64,000 nt of DNA from G963667675 sp965197565 (GTDB lineage Bacteria > Chloroflexota > Dehalococcoidia > Lucifugimonadales > UBA3495): the NCBI GenBank assembly GCA_965197565.1, contig CBDANK010000002.1, positions 248,001-312,000 of the forward strand, given 5' to 3'. Shown one piece after another: positions 54,035-63,592 of this stretch. Under the pieces are notes generated by a model. That model did not search any database. It saw only the letters and a list, made by a program, of their open reading frames with translations, and was not told the DNA's origin. Numbering within the stretch: position 1 is the stretch's first letter; each line of letters opens with the position of its first letter. The position numbers and the translations under genes are program-made.

Positions 54035-54625
54035 ATGCGGCGGTTATTCAAACTTGCGGTAAACATCCACGCCGCCGTATATCGCTTGACCGGCGGCCGG
54101 GTGGGAGTCTCAATCGGCGGGATGCGGATGCTGATCCTGACCACCACAGGACGGCGTTCCGGCAAGGCCCACAAGGTGCCTCTCGGCTACTCGAAAGCCT
54201 GTATAATGGACGGAAACTGCTATGTAGTAATTGCTTCCTACGGCGGCTGGTATAATCGGAACAGAAACGGCGGCTCCAGAAACCCTGACTGGTACTTAAA
54301 CCTTGTAAGGAAGCCCCAAGCCTTGGCCCAAGTGCGTGGGCATAGGATCTCCGTAACCGCCCGGACAGCCGATGCCGCGGCCAGGGAACGGCTCTGGACT
54401 CAACTAGTTACGAAGGCGCCTATATACCAGAAATACCAGGACCGCACTACCCGCCAGATCCCCTTGTTGCTGTTGACGCCATGCACCGAGTTGACACTAG
54501 ACCGCACCTGGGAACCTAGAGACACGGCTTACTGCCGGCCGCTGGTTCACCCGCGCGGGTTCGTCTGGAACAAGAACGGAGATGGGCGCAAAGAATGTTG
54601 GGTCATGGCATGTGCTTGCGGATGA
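54035..54625 (+). CDS. DDN-type F420-dependent nitroreductase family protein
   Basis: This 196-residue protein has the split-barrel signature MLILTTTGRRSGKAHKVPLGY, YVVIASYGGWYNR, NPDWYLNLVRKPQALAQVRG, as in DDN and related deazaflavin (F420)-dependent proteins. It implies use of F420, although no F420 biosynthesis gene is in the window. Its 3' end overlaps the convergent esterase gene by 23 bp. Because the last residues (WVMACACG) are beyond family length, the natural product may end in an extension. Confidence 0.75.
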   Translation: MRRLFKLAVNIHAAVYRLTGGRVGVSIGGMRMLILTTTGRRSGKAHKVPLGYSKACIMDGNCYVVIASYGGWYNRNRNGGSRNPDWYLNLVRKPQALAQVRGHRISVTARTADAAARERLWTQLVTKAPIYQKYQDRTTRQIPLLLLTPCTELTLDRTWEPRDTAYCRPLVHPRGFVWNKNGDGRKECWVMACACG

Positions 54626-55499
54626 ACTCTCCGCAGTGCTCGATCGCTTGCTGTCCTTCCGGCAAGAACGAGGCAAAAGCCTGCCAGACGTGGGGCATAT
54701 CGTCCCAGACTTCCAGGGTCACGTCCACGTCAGCCGCTTTGGCCCTCTCAGCAAACCTGAGCGAATCATCAAGAAGCACCTCGGCGGTTCCCACTTGGAC
54801 AAGCAGAGGCGGCAATCCGTGCAAATCCGCGTAAAAGGGAGAGGCCAGGGGAGTTTTCCGGTCCCTGTCTCCTAGATAGGCCGTCGCCATGTTGTCGACC
54901 ATATCACGGTCGATGATAGGGTCTTCTTCCGCTTTTGTAATGAAGGTGTCTCCGGTATTGGCCAAGTCGGTCCATCCGGAATGGCTGATTCCGGCCGCGG
55001 GGAGTGGTTCACCCAAATAACGTAGGGCTACCAGAGTAGCCACGGCGTGTCCGCCTCCACAGGAGTCTCCCCCAATAGCGACTTTATTCGGCTCTATCCC
55101 TTGGGACAAGAGCCACCGATAGGCCGCCACCGAGTCTTCCAACGCGGCGGGAAAGGGGTTCTCCGGAGCCAAGCGGTATTCCAGTCCCAGGACGCGGACA
55201 CCGGCGGCGCGGGACAATCGGGAAAGAGGGACGCGGTGTGTCCGCATTGAGCCGATCATGTAGCCGCCGCCGTGCAGATACAGTAGGACCCGGTCGGCTG
55301 CGGCTTCGGGGTCGTAAATCCATTCGGCTGGCACGCCACCCGCGCCCACCCGTTCGCACACTATATCCTCATCAAGTTGGAATTGGGACATTAACCCTTC
55401 GTACCAGACTCGAAACTGGTCCACAGCAGTCAATGACTGCGTTTGCACCTTTGCCGCCCTGAACATATCTAGTGCTTTCTGTAGCTCTGGACTGGCCAT
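54603..55499 (-). CDS. Alpha/beta hydrolase-3 (HSL-type esterase)
   Basis: This 298-residue protein has YLHGGGYMIG, the nucleophile GDSCGGGHA (Ser about 155), Asp/Glu in TAEVLLDDS and His in DMPHVWQAF. It is a second HSL-type esterase, related to the one at 39190. It converges with the DDN-type gene, overlapping by 23 bp. Confidence 0.85.
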   Translation of the reverse strand: MASPELQKALDMFRAAKVQTQSLTAVDQFRVWYEGLMSQFQLDEDIVCERVGAGGVPAEWIYDPEAAADRVLLYLHGGGYMIGSMRTHRVPLSRLSRAAGVRVLGLEYRLAPENPFPAALEDSVAAYRWLLSQGIEPNKVAIGGDSCGGGHAVATLVALRYLGEPLPAAGISHSGWTDLANTGDTFITKAEEDPIIDRDMVDNMATAYLGDRDRKTPLASPFYADLHGLPPLLVQVGTAEVLLDDSLRFAERAKAADVDVTLEVWDDMPHVWQAFASFLPEGQQAIEHCGEFIRKHMP

Positions 55500-55582
55500 C
55501 AGGAACCTCCGCTCTCGTCTTCCGGAGAATGAACAAAGTATAACCTCAACCGGCTACCCGGACAATCGGACGTCCCGAGGGG

Positions 55583-55682
55583 TAACTGTTCAGAGTTGGT
55601 CAGCACACTAACACGGAACAGCTCATCCTGAGCGCAGCGCAGCGGAGTCGAAGGACAGATTCCCCTCAAATCTGAACAGTTA
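55583..55682. repeat. MITE family 1, copy D (100 bp)
   Basis: Perfect 12-bp TIRs TAACTGTTCAGA (55583-55594) and TCTGAACAGTTA (55671-55682) make this the cleanest family-1 copy. The 55500-55827 interval holds no gene. Confidence 0.8.
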
Positions 55683-55827
55683 TTCCGCGTGCCCGACACG
55701 ATGTCTTTGGACTGCAATTTGACGTGGGCAGGGCACAGTAATATAGTTCGAGGCATCTCAGAGGGCCGGAGTAATTGGTTAGACCCGGGAAATCCTGATA
55801 ATAGGGAGTGGGAGGAAAGTACAGGCT

Positions 55828-56172
55828 ATGAAGCACTTCAAAAATGCCCAGCGAATGGAAGTTTCTTCCCTAAACATGGAAGGGATCAACGTGTATCTTG
55901 AGGAAGTCGTGGGATCAGAGGACCAAGAGAAACCAATTACGTGTGGTCTGTTCCGCATGGAGAAGGGGAACCCGTTAGAATACACCTACAGCTACGATGA
56001 GGTCAAGGTTATGCTGGAGGGTGAAATGACCTTAAAGGATGGATCGAATAATACGGTTCAAATGACGCCTGGCGATGTGGTGAGCTTCAGCAAAGGCGAG
56101 ACGATAACCTTTTCCTCGAGTTCTTACGGTTTGGCCTTTTTCTGCGGACAGCGCGCCCAAGGTGTGCTTTAG
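55828..56172 (+). CDS. Cupin-like protein (EutQ-type fold)
   Basis: This 114-residue protein has a single cupin-like barrel: GLFRMEKGNPLEYTYSYDEVKVMLEGEMTLKDG followed by MTPGDVVSFSKGETITFSS. The YSYDEVKVMLEGE segment matches the EutQ/ethanolamine-utilisation cupin subgroup. No other eut-type gene is nearby. The metal-binding His residues of typical cupins are missing, so catalysis is doubtful. It is followed by a second cupin gene after about 110 bp. Confidence 0.62.
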   Translation: MKHFKNAQRMEVSSLNMEGINVYLEEVVGSEDQEKPITCGLFRMEKGNPLEYTYSYDEVKVMLEGEMTLKDGSNNTVQMTPGDVVSFSKGETITFSSSSYGLAFFCGQRAQGVL

Positions 56173-56280
56173 GAACTTGACCGGCTGGGAGGCCGGGGGT
56201 TAGTTATTCGACAGGGGCATTTTCACAATAGTACCTTCTCGCACCGGCGAGGTGCATACTAGAAGGCCAACAGGTCTGAT

Positions 56281-56616
56281 GTGGACGCATTCGAGTTATC
56301 CGAAATAGTCGAGGCACACTCGCGGCTGGGGCAGCCTTACCACGAGTTCTTCAGAGCATCAACCCTGAGCCTGGGACTGTACGTGTTGCGGGCCGGGCAG
56401 CCGGACCCTCAGACGCCTCACACCGAGGATGAAGTGTACTACGTGGTCCAAGGAAGGGGTTCTATCCGCGTGGCCAATGAAGACCGCGCCGTGGCTGCCG
56501 GCTCAACAGTATTTGTAAAGACAGGGGTGGAGCACCGCTTTCACTCCATAACCGAGGATCTGGTCATCCTGGTCTTTTGGGCGCCGCCCCGGAGGTCTCG
56601 GGCGGCACCGGCCTGA
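56281..56616 (+). CDS. Cupin-2 domain protein
   Basis: This 111-residue cupin has motif 1 TPHTEDEVYYVVQGRGSIRVANED (His and Glu metal ligands) and motif 2 GSTVFVKTGVEHRFHSI (His). It starts at GTG 56281. It lies 36 bp before the PPOX-type gene on the same strand. Function is unknown. Confidence 0.72.
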   Translation: MDAFELSEIVEAHSRLGQPYHEFFRASTLSLGLYVLRAGQPDPQTPHTEDEVYYVVQGRGSIRVANEDRAVAAGSTVFVKTGVEHRFHSITEDLVILVFWAPPRRSRAAPA

Positions 56617-56652
56617 GTGTGTCCAGGAAAACTTTTTACGGGAGGAGCAGAG

Positions 56653-57102
56653 ATGCTGCCAGCCAAGATTAGCGAGATCTTGAGCCGCAACCGCGATGCC
56701 GTGGTGACTACCTTTCGCAAGAACGGCGCGGTCCAGATGAGCATAGTAACCGTGGGGCCTTACAAGGACGGCGTCGCCTTCACTATCAACCCAGGCGGCG
56801 CCAAGCTGGCCAACTTCAAGCGCAACCCACGCTGCTCGTTGATGGTCGCTGAACCCGATTGGTCGGGTTTCGCCGTCCTGGAGGGCTACGCCCAGGTGTT
56901 GTCGCCCGGCGCCACTGATCCCGAGGAGTTCAGGTTACTCTTGCGCGAGATATACCGCACCGCCACCGGCGAGGAGCACCCTGATTGGGAGGAGTTCGAC
57001 CAAGCCGTGCGGGACGACGGACGCTCGGCGGTCATCTTGGCGCCCGAGCACGTTTATCACCGTACCATATGGCCCGTCGGCGAAAGGCCGGTCCACGGGT
57101 AG
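56653..57102 (+). CDS. PPOX-class F420/FMN-dependent flavoprotein
   Basis: This 149-residue split-barrel protein of the pyridoxamine-oxidase-like class has VVTTFRKNGAVQMSIV, AFTINPGGAKLANFKRNPRCSLMV and a VLEGYAQV strand. These fit the Rv1155-like F420-binding group. ATG 56653 has GGAGGAG five to nine nt upstream; the ORF to 56617 is not supported. It follows two cupin genes. It might detoxify or reduce quinone-type compounds, by analogy. Confidence 0.78.
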   Translation: MLPAKISEILSRNRDAVVTTFRKNGAVQMSIVTVGPYKDGVAFTINPGGAKLANFKRNPRCSLMVAEPDWSGFAVLEGYAQVLSPGATDPEEFRLLLREIYRTATGEEHPDWEEFDQAVRDDGRSAVILAPEHVYHRTIWPVGERPVHG

Positions 57103-57665
57103 GTTGGCGGGCATGGCAACTTCTAAAACGTCGCCGTTGCATGTCCAGATGTGGTGCCGGGGGCGGATACGGATTAGCTATGAAACCGGGCAGATAGCCT
57201 CATTTTTCCCATCCTTTATACCACGTTTTCACCGTGCGAGGACATTATAGAGAGGCTCATTTCGCTAGGAAATGGGCTGGAAATCGGTCTCTCCGGGCCA
57301 GCTATGTACTTGTGAGTGTACCTTTGGCATCAATTGCGCGCGACTCCCAGCGCAAATCCGGGCCACTTCGCCCTGGGGCGAGAACAGACCGCCAGCCCAA
57401 AAACAGGGGCCGCCCAGCAAACGCCGTTCTGACGGGATCTTAAAGGATGCGTTGCAACGGTTACCGAGCCTGGTCTTTGGTCTATTACTTGGGGAATTAT
57501 ACGGAATTTTAGCCCAACCCCTGTTCGGCAAACGCCTTGATAGCCCCCACAACGTTCAGCTTATCTGTTTTCCAATGGACACCAAAAACTGAGGTGCTAC
57601 TAATTTATAGTTGACTGCGCCCGCCGCCCTTGCCATAGGTCTGTGGTATATGAGGAGCGCAAGAC
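57103..57665. other. Gene-free interval
   Basis: No ORF here has a ribosome site or recognisable family. Short open frames exist on both strands at about 57234-57592 but overlap each other and look like chance. An AT-rich tract lies near 57200-57240. Confidence 0.5.
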
Positions 57666-57742
57666 GGTTTCGTTTGCTTGTAGGGGATGGTCATGCCAGC
57701 GCAGAGGAAATTAACCCCTAGCCCCTTTAAGCAAACGAAACC
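57666..57742. repeat. Perfect 14-bp inverted repeat
   Basis: GGTTTCGTTTGCTT (57666-57679) and AAGCAAACGAAACC (57729-57742) enclose 49 bp; GGGG and CCCC inside can extend the pairing. It may be a mobile-element remnant beside the truncated IS5-type gene. Confidence 0.5.
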
Positions 57743-57775
57743 ACCCCACCTCCAAACTCTTATGTTTTCTACACC

Positions 57776-58036
57776 TCAGATGTGTCCCATTATCGCTGAC
57801 GGTCTACAGTCAAAGACCCCTGTTATTGCCCAACGGCGGAATCGTTGATATATTGTATTCCACCTGCCGAAATGAGAGGGAAGGTCCCGCCAGAGAACGC
57901 CGGTCCGCATGACCCATAGGATGCCCTCAACGGTTTTCCGGTTGTCAAGGCCGGTTCGTCCGGGATCAGTAGCTTCACCAAGAAGTAGTGGTTGAATCGG
58001 ATGCCATTGACGGTTTGTAAGTTTACTTCCAACCAT
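57776..58036 (-). pseudogene. IS5-type transposase, N-terminal fragment
   Basis: The 86-residue ORF contains LTNRQWHPIQPLLLG, GRTGLDNRKTVEGILWVMRTGVLWRDLP and WNTIYQRFRRW, the DUF4096 N-terminus of IS5/IS427-type transposases. The DDE part is absent, so it is inactive by itself. Its own terminal repeats were not identified. Confidence 0.75.
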
Positions 58037-58255
58037 CGCGTACTCTCTTTCATAGCTACATTATACCGAACAACCGTTCTGAATATCAACAAGCCCTAGA
58101 GTGCTCCCCTCAGGAGTCCTGGCGGTGTTGGACAACGCGGGCCCGAATCTGGCCTTCCGCAAGGCCGGGTTCAAGCCTCGTAATCTGCTCTAGGACTGCG
58201 TATTCCTCCCAAGCTTGCTACAATAGGGGCATCAAACCCCGGAGAACCGGTTGCT

Positions 58256-59218
58256 ATGTACGCTCGCATCCTAGTCCCGCTTGACGGATCTTCGCTAAGC
58301 GAACAAGTCTTGCCTTACGTGAGGCAGTTGGGCTTGAGACTGTCGATACCCGTAACTTTGATAACGGTGGTGGAACCTTCCCCTCCCGGCATCGGCCTGC
58401 ATCTACGCCCGCAGCCGCAAGAACAGGAATCCGTGAGACGCCGGGCTGATCAGGCCGTTTCCTATCTGGATTCGCTAACCGATGGTCTTGGGGCGGACGG
58501 TCTTACGGTGTCAACCACTATACCTTCCGGGTCTCCCGCTGAGGAGATCATCCGGGAGGCGGACCGAGAACCGGATACTCTCATCGCCATGTCCGGTCAT
58601 GGGCGTTCCGGCGTAGCGCGGTGGTGGCTGGGCAGCGTTGCCGACAGGGTGCTTCATCTGACTGATGCGCCCCTCATTATCATCAGGTCCCGCCGGGGTG
58701 AGGGCGCCCCTCACCCCGAAGGCTTCAACCGTGTCATCGTCCCGGTGGACGGGTCGCCCTTGGCCGAGGAAATACTTCCCCACGTGGCCCGGATCACTAA
58801 GGCGTTGGACCTAGCCGTCGACTTGGTAAGGGTTATACCCACTTCGAACGAATATCTGATGCTGGGGGCGACTCCCAACCTCTATAGCAGCGCCTCTTTT
58901 GAGGCCATGTTCAGGCAAGCGAATCAGGAGGCTGCCCAGTACCTGGAGCGGGTCAAGGAAACCCTGCTGCAACAGGGCGTCGGCCCAGTGCAGGTGCATT
59001 TGCTGCGGGGAGATGTGGCGTCCTCCATCATTGATGTAGCCAGCGAGACCCCCGACAGGTTGGTGGCGATGACCACTCACGGGCGTTCCGGCGTGGGGCG
59101 TTGGGTCCTTGGCAGCGTGACGGACCGCGTGGTGCGAAATTCTGGGGACCCGGTGTTGGTAGTACGAGCCGCGGGACAGACCCGGCCGCAAGGCGAATCC
59201 GTTCCCGAAACGGGCTGA
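58256..59218 (+). CDS. Tandem universal stress protein (two UspA domains)
   Basis: This 320-residue protein has two Usp domains. Each starts with a nucleotide-binding strand (RILVPLDGSSLSEQVLPY; RVIVPVDGSPLAEEILPH) and ends with G-2x-G-9x-G(S) ATP motifs (GHGRSGVARWWLGS; THGRSGVGRWVLGS). ATP-binding Usps respond to stress. It is flanked by transposon debris. The 58037-58255 stretch before it holds only a short open tail (LAFRKAGFKPRNLL) of uncertain origin. Confidence 0.88.
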   Translation: MYARILVPLDGSSLSEQVLPYVRQLGLRLSIPVTLITVVEPSPPGIGLHLRPQPQEQESVRRRADQAVSYLDSLTDGLGADGLTVSTTIPSGSPAEEIIREADREPDTLIAMSGHGRSGVARWWLGSVADRVLHLTDAPLIIIRSRRGEGAPHPEGFNRVIVPVDGSPLAEEILPHVARITKALDLAVDLVRVIPTSNEYLMLGATPNLYSSASFEAMFRQANQEAAQYLERVKETLLQQGVGPVQVHLLRGDVASSIIDVASETPDRLVAMTTHGRSGVGRWVLGSVTDRVVRNSGDPVLVVRAAGQTRPQGESVPETG

Positions 59219-59735
59219 TAAGCCCTAAGAAGCTTTGGCCGTACCGGCCTCAAGAGTCCCGCAGTCAGCCCCAGTCGACGGGCACCGGCCGCAAGTCACC
59301 CCACACGGCGTCGATGTGTTCCACCCCAACACCGGAGAGGCGCGCCGCGACGCCCCGAGGGTATCGTCTGCTGGTTCATCGACGCCGGCTAATAGAAACT
59401 ATCCACGAAACAGGGCAGTGAAGTGCCGGAAGGACCTTTGCCCCGCACTAGAGAGGTAGTGGACTGGTGGCTGAAGCAGTGGGGCCGGGACCCTCACCTT
59501 TGTGTCGATTGGAAGACAGAGAACTCTGTCGACGTTGTGACGAAGCTCCCACCCATTCAGAAGCTGGGCGAGGCCGTCCTGGTCAGGGACACCGGTGCCG
59601 TGACAATGCTTGCGTTCCTCCGCCCCACGGCGTCACAATGCACGAGCCGGGGGACTCTGTGGGTTCACAGGCTGCCGAGCCACATCTCAAAGATGGTGGT
59701 ATCTACCGTACGCGGTGGTGGGCCGTGTAAGACCG
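59219..59735 (+). other. Decayed coding remnants beside IS1182
   Basis: Segments in different frames look coding but broken: one frame reads GVDVFHPNTGEARRDA (about 59306-59353), a shifted frame reads EGIVCWFIDAG to a double stop (about 59357-59395), and 59423-59680 holds VVDWWLKQWGRDPHLCVDWKTEN. I cannot name the original gene; one possibility is the C-terminal part of a DNA methyltransferase-like protein. IS1182 truncates it on the right. Confidence 0.3.
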
Positions 59736-61387
59736 AATTGAGCCTGTCTCAGAAGTCTGTGAGAAAGCCTGGGTGTAGACTGTAGAGCAACACCGGGAGA
59801 GGAGCGAATCGGGATGCCGCTTCGAGATATGGACCGAGAGCAGATGTGGTTGTTGCCGCCGTCCCTTGACGAGCTGTTGCCGCAGGATCATCCAGCCAGG
59901 TTTGTGGCGGAGATCGTCGACGCCTTGAACCAGGAGGACTGGTCAGAGCTTGGCGTGGACATAGATGGCGATTCCATGGGAGCGCCAGCGTACCATCCCC
60001 GTGCATTATTGAGCGTATGGCTATACGGGTTCATGAGCGGTGTGCGCTCGTGCCGGAAGCTGGAGGTAGCCTGCCGGGACCAAATACCGTATCTTTGGCT
60101 GACCGGGTGGCAGCACCCCGACCACAACACCCTGTGGAGGTTCTACAAAGATCACCGGCAGTCCATGAGGAAGCTGTTCGAGCGAACGGTGCGGACGGCG
60201 GTGGCCATGGAGTTGGTGGACCTGGCGATCCAGGCGGTGGATGGGACGAAGGTATCCTCCAACGCCTCGGTGAACAGGAGCTACGATGCTGCGGGACTGA
60301 GAGGGCTGCTGGAGCGTCTGGAGCGGGCAATAGTCGACCTTGAGGCTCAGAACGAGAAGGGAGAAGACGCTGCTGCTACCCGCCTGCCTGAGGAATTGGC
60401 CAACAAGAAGGTTCTGAGAGAGCAGGTGAGGCTGGCGATGGCCGGCCTCGCCGGTCAGAAACGCCATAGTCGCATCAACCTGACTGACCCAGAGGCCCGA
60501 GTGATGAAGGGTAGGCATGGTGGTATCGTGGCTGGATACAACGCCCAAGCGATGGTCTCGGCTACGAAGACGGAAGAGGGAACATCCGGCATGTTGGTCA
60601 CCGCAGTGGACGTGGTAGATGAAGTCAATGACAATGCCCTGTTGACGCCTATGATGGAGCAGGCCGAGGAGACGACGGGGACGAAATCGCAGATGACATT
60701 GGCTGACGCCGGATACTTCGCTGCCAGCCACCTGACGGAGTGCGACCGTCGCGGTCAGCAGGTGGTGGTGCCGGAGGCACGGCAACGGTTCCTCAAAGAC
60801 CCATATCACAAGGACAGATTCACCTATGACGAGCACAGTGACAGCTTCAAGTGTCCCCAGGGGCAGACACTCACGTTCGTCCGGATACAACATGTGAACG
60901 GAGTCCCATTGCGAGTGTACCGGGCTGCAGGTGCTGTCTGCCAGGCGTGCCCAGCCCTCAGAGCATGCACCAAAGCCAAGGAGATCGGGCGAAGCCTGGC
61001 CATTGGCCCCCACGATGAAGCGCTACGACGCCATCGCGCCTGGATGTCCACCGCGGACGCCAAAGAAGGTCACAAGCTGAGAAAGCAGTTGGTCGAGCCG
61101 GTTTTCGGAATCATCAAGGAGCAACAGGGCGCACGGAGATTCCTGCTGCGCGGCCTCTCCAATGTGACGGCCGAGTGGACCCTCCTGGTCACCGCCTTCA
61201 ACTTGCGCACACTTTGGAAGGTGTGGAGTTCCGCCGTCCATCTTCAGCCTTCCACCTGACGGACCCGGACCTCGTCCCATCACACGTTTCATGAACTGAG
61301 GCTAATTGTCTATTCGCCCCTTTCGTTTGACCTGAACTTCGGGCCGGATCAAACTCACAACAATGACCTTCTGAGACAGGCTCAATT
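59736..61387 (+). mobile_element. IS1182-family insertion sequence (complete)
   Basis: Perfect 20-bp inverted ends AATTGAGCCTGTCTCAGAAG (59736-59755) and CTTCTGAGACAGGCTCAATT (61368-61387) enclose 1652 bp. The outermost AATT is self-palindromic and may instead be a 4-bp target duplication. One intact transposase gene fills it. Confidence 0.85.
59814..61259 (+). CDS. IS1182-family transposase
   Basis: This 481-residue protein has the N-terminal domain of IS1182 (DELLPQDHPARFVAEIVD, YHPRALLSVWLYGFMSGV), catalytic Asp in AVDGTKVSSNAS, Asp in LADAGYF and Glu in LVEPVFGIIKEQQG. A CxxC...C cluster (CQACPALRAC) is typical. No internal stops; probably active. Confidence 0.9.
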   Translation: MPLRDMDREQMWLLPPSLDELLPQDHPARFVAEIVDALNQEDWSELGVDIDGDSMGAPAYHPRALLSVWLYGFMSGVRSCRKLEVACRDQIPYLWLTGWQHPDHNTLWRFYKDHRQSMRKLFERTVRTAVAMELVDLAIQAVDGTKVSSNASVNRSYDAAGLRGLLERLERAIVDLEAQNEKGEDAAATRLPEELANKKVLREQVRLAMAGLAGQKRHSRINLTDPEARVMKGRHGGIVAGYNAQAMVSATKTEEGTSGMLVTAVDVVDEVNDNALLTPMMEQAEETTGTKSQMTLADAGYFAASHLTECDRRGQQVVVPEARQRFLKDPYHKDRFTYDEHSDSFKCPQGQTLTFVRIQHVNGVPLRVYRAAGAVCQACPALRACTKAKEIGRSLAIGPHDEALRRHRAWMSTADAKEGHKLRKQLVEPVFGIIKEQQGARRFLLRGLSNVTAEWTLLVTAFNLRTLWKVWSSAVHLQPST

Positions 61388-61540
61388 GCGAACTTTTCGC
61401 TGGGATATCCCGATATAAGGCAACGGCAGTCGACCCCCTGATACACTCCGGTTGTATGCTACAGCTCTTCGTCATGGACAAACACGTCTCCCCACATGTA
61501 CAGGGAGATAGAAATGATGGATAACTGCGATTAGCATCAC

Positions 61541-61997
61541 CTATGTCTTGAGCACTTCCAAGGCCCCTTCTGGCAAAGCAAACCTGGAAGCTTCCTTTTG
61601 GCCGGCAAATTGGCTAGTCCTTCTCCTCAGAACATCCTCAAGTAGGTTGATGTAGCGCTGATGAGCACCGAAATCATCTGGTGGAATCAATGTCCTGAGC
61701 ATGGCCACAAACTCATCCACGTTTTCGCCGGTCGGTTTGCAGTTTTCCAGGGTATTCACCATCCGAGTAAAAACGTTTCCGGGCACCCCCCGACGTCTTG
61801 GGCGGAAGCAATTAGTTTTTCATAGGAATCGCTTTGCCACGATTCTTGGCACAAATTGATGATGAGAGTGGCAAGTTTTCCTTCAGCAGTTTCTTGGGAT
61901 TTCGGAGCCCTAACATCAACGTATTGGCCTGATAGGCGCCCGTGCTCCGCCAGCATGTAATCGGCGGAGTTAAAGTGGACCACGGAGGCGGAGAAAT
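61541..61997 (-). pseudogene. Unknown gene, frameshifted and cut by IS21
   Basis: On the minus strand, codons from about 61997 down read ADYMLAEHGRLSGQYVDVR to SAQDVGG, then frame is lost at the G6 run (61788-61793) and resumes as VFTRMVNTLENCKPTGEN, DDFGAHQRYINLLEDVL to a stop at 61541. One extra G would restore the frame. The 5' part is removed by the IS21 end. I do not recognise the family. Confidence 0.55.
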
Positions 61998-62065
61998 TGC
62001 TGACAATCGGCAGTTGAATACTGTACCGCCTTCCGCCATCCAAAGGGTCATTCTCGACCCCATGG

Positions 62066-63592
62066 ATGGTGCCAGGAATGTACCAGGTGGAATCGTATCT
62101 GCGGGTCCGCAGGGCGGTGATGGTGGAGGGCATGAGCATCCGGGAGGCCTCCCGGGTGTTCGGGCTGCACCGGGACACTGTACGGAAGATGCTGGCTTAC
62201 TCCGTTCCTCCGGGGTACCGGCGGCAGACCACGCCCCGGCGCCCAACCCTTCGACAAGCTCAGGAGGAGCTATTTACCGGCGTCATAGACCGGATCCTCG
62301 AAGAGGACCTCAGGCTTCCCAGGAAGCAGCGCCACACGGCCAAAGGCATTTTCGAGAGGCTCAGGGACGAGTACGGCTTCGACGGCGGATACACCATAGT
62401 CAAAAACTAGGTCAGGGAGCGCCACCGCCAGTCCCAGGAAATGTTCGTTCCGCTGTCCCATCCGCCGGGCCATGCCCAGTGCGATTTCGGCGAGGCCCTG
62501 GTGGTGATCGGCGGCGTGGATCAAAAGGCCCACTTCTTAGTCCTGGACCTTCCCCACAGCGACGGCTGCTTCGTGAAGGCCTACCCGGCCGAGACCACCG
62601 AGGCCTTCCTGGACGGCCACGTCTCAGCCTTCGGCTTTCTGGGAGGAGTGCCCCAGAGCATCCTCTATGACAACACCAGGCTGGCGGTGACGAAGATACT
62701 GGGGGATGGCCGGCGCAAGCGCACCCGCGCCTTCACCGGGCTCCAGTCCCACTACCGGTTCGAGGACCGGTTCGGCCGTCCCGGCAAGGGCAACGACAAG
62801 GGGAAGGTGGAGGGGATGGTGGGCTATGTGCGCCGCAACTTCCTGGTGCCGGTGCCGTCCTTCGAGAGCTTCGAATCGCTGAATGTCCACCTGGAACAGC
62901 GTTGCCTGGAGCGGATGGACGCCAGGCTCAGGGGTCATACTGAGACCATAGGGCAGCGGATGGAGAGTGACCTAGAGGCGCTGATGCCGTTGCCCGCAGC
63001 GCCATATGACGCCTGCGAGAAGCAGGCGGGCCGGGTGAGTTCCCTGTCCCTGGTCCGGTACCGCACCAACGACTACTCGGTGCCGGTAGCGTACGGACAC
63101 CGGGACGTCCTGGTGCGGGGCTATGTGGACCAGGTGGTCATCAGCTGCGGTTCCGATGTCATCGCCGCACACCCCCGTTCCTACCAGCGGGACGACTTCG
63201 TATACGACCCCATCCACTACCTGCCGCTCCTGGAGCAGAAGGCGAACGCCTTGGACCAGGCCACGCCCCTGCAAGGGTGGGACCTGCCCGAGGAGTTCGG
63301 CACACTGCGCCGTCTGCTCGAGTCCAGGATGGAACGTCGGGGCAAGCGGGAGTTCGTGCAGGTGCTCCGGCTGATGGAGACCTTCTCACAGCAGGAGGTG
63401 CATCACGCCGTGAGAGAGGCCATCAGGCTGGGCGCGATCAGCTTCGATGCGGTGAAGCACCTGGCGCTGTGCCGGCTCGAGGGACGGCCGCCACGTCTGG
63501 ACCTGGAGCTGTACCCCTATCTGCCCCGAGTGCGGGTGAACACTACCTCGGCTGGGGACTACATGACGTTGCTGTCGGGGAGGGCGGCATGA
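62066..63592 (+). pseudogene. istA: IstA transposase with in-frame amber codon
   Basis: Both ORF halves (62066-62410 and 62441-63592) are in one frame, interrupted only by TAG at 62408-62410. The flanking residues read YTIVKN*VRERHRQSQEMFVPLSHPPGHAQ; relatives have Tyr at the stop, so a single TAC/TAT-to-TAG change is likely. The HTH (IREASRVFGLHRDTVRKML), the DDE core (CDFGEA; YDNTRLAV; KGKVEGMVGYVRRNF) and the C-terminal domain are otherwise intact. Overlap with istB is ATGA. Confidence 0.8.

Noticed and set aside
57234..57592. Overlapping small ORFs on both strands
   Set aside because: They overlap each other, have no ribosome site and low-complexity basic translations.
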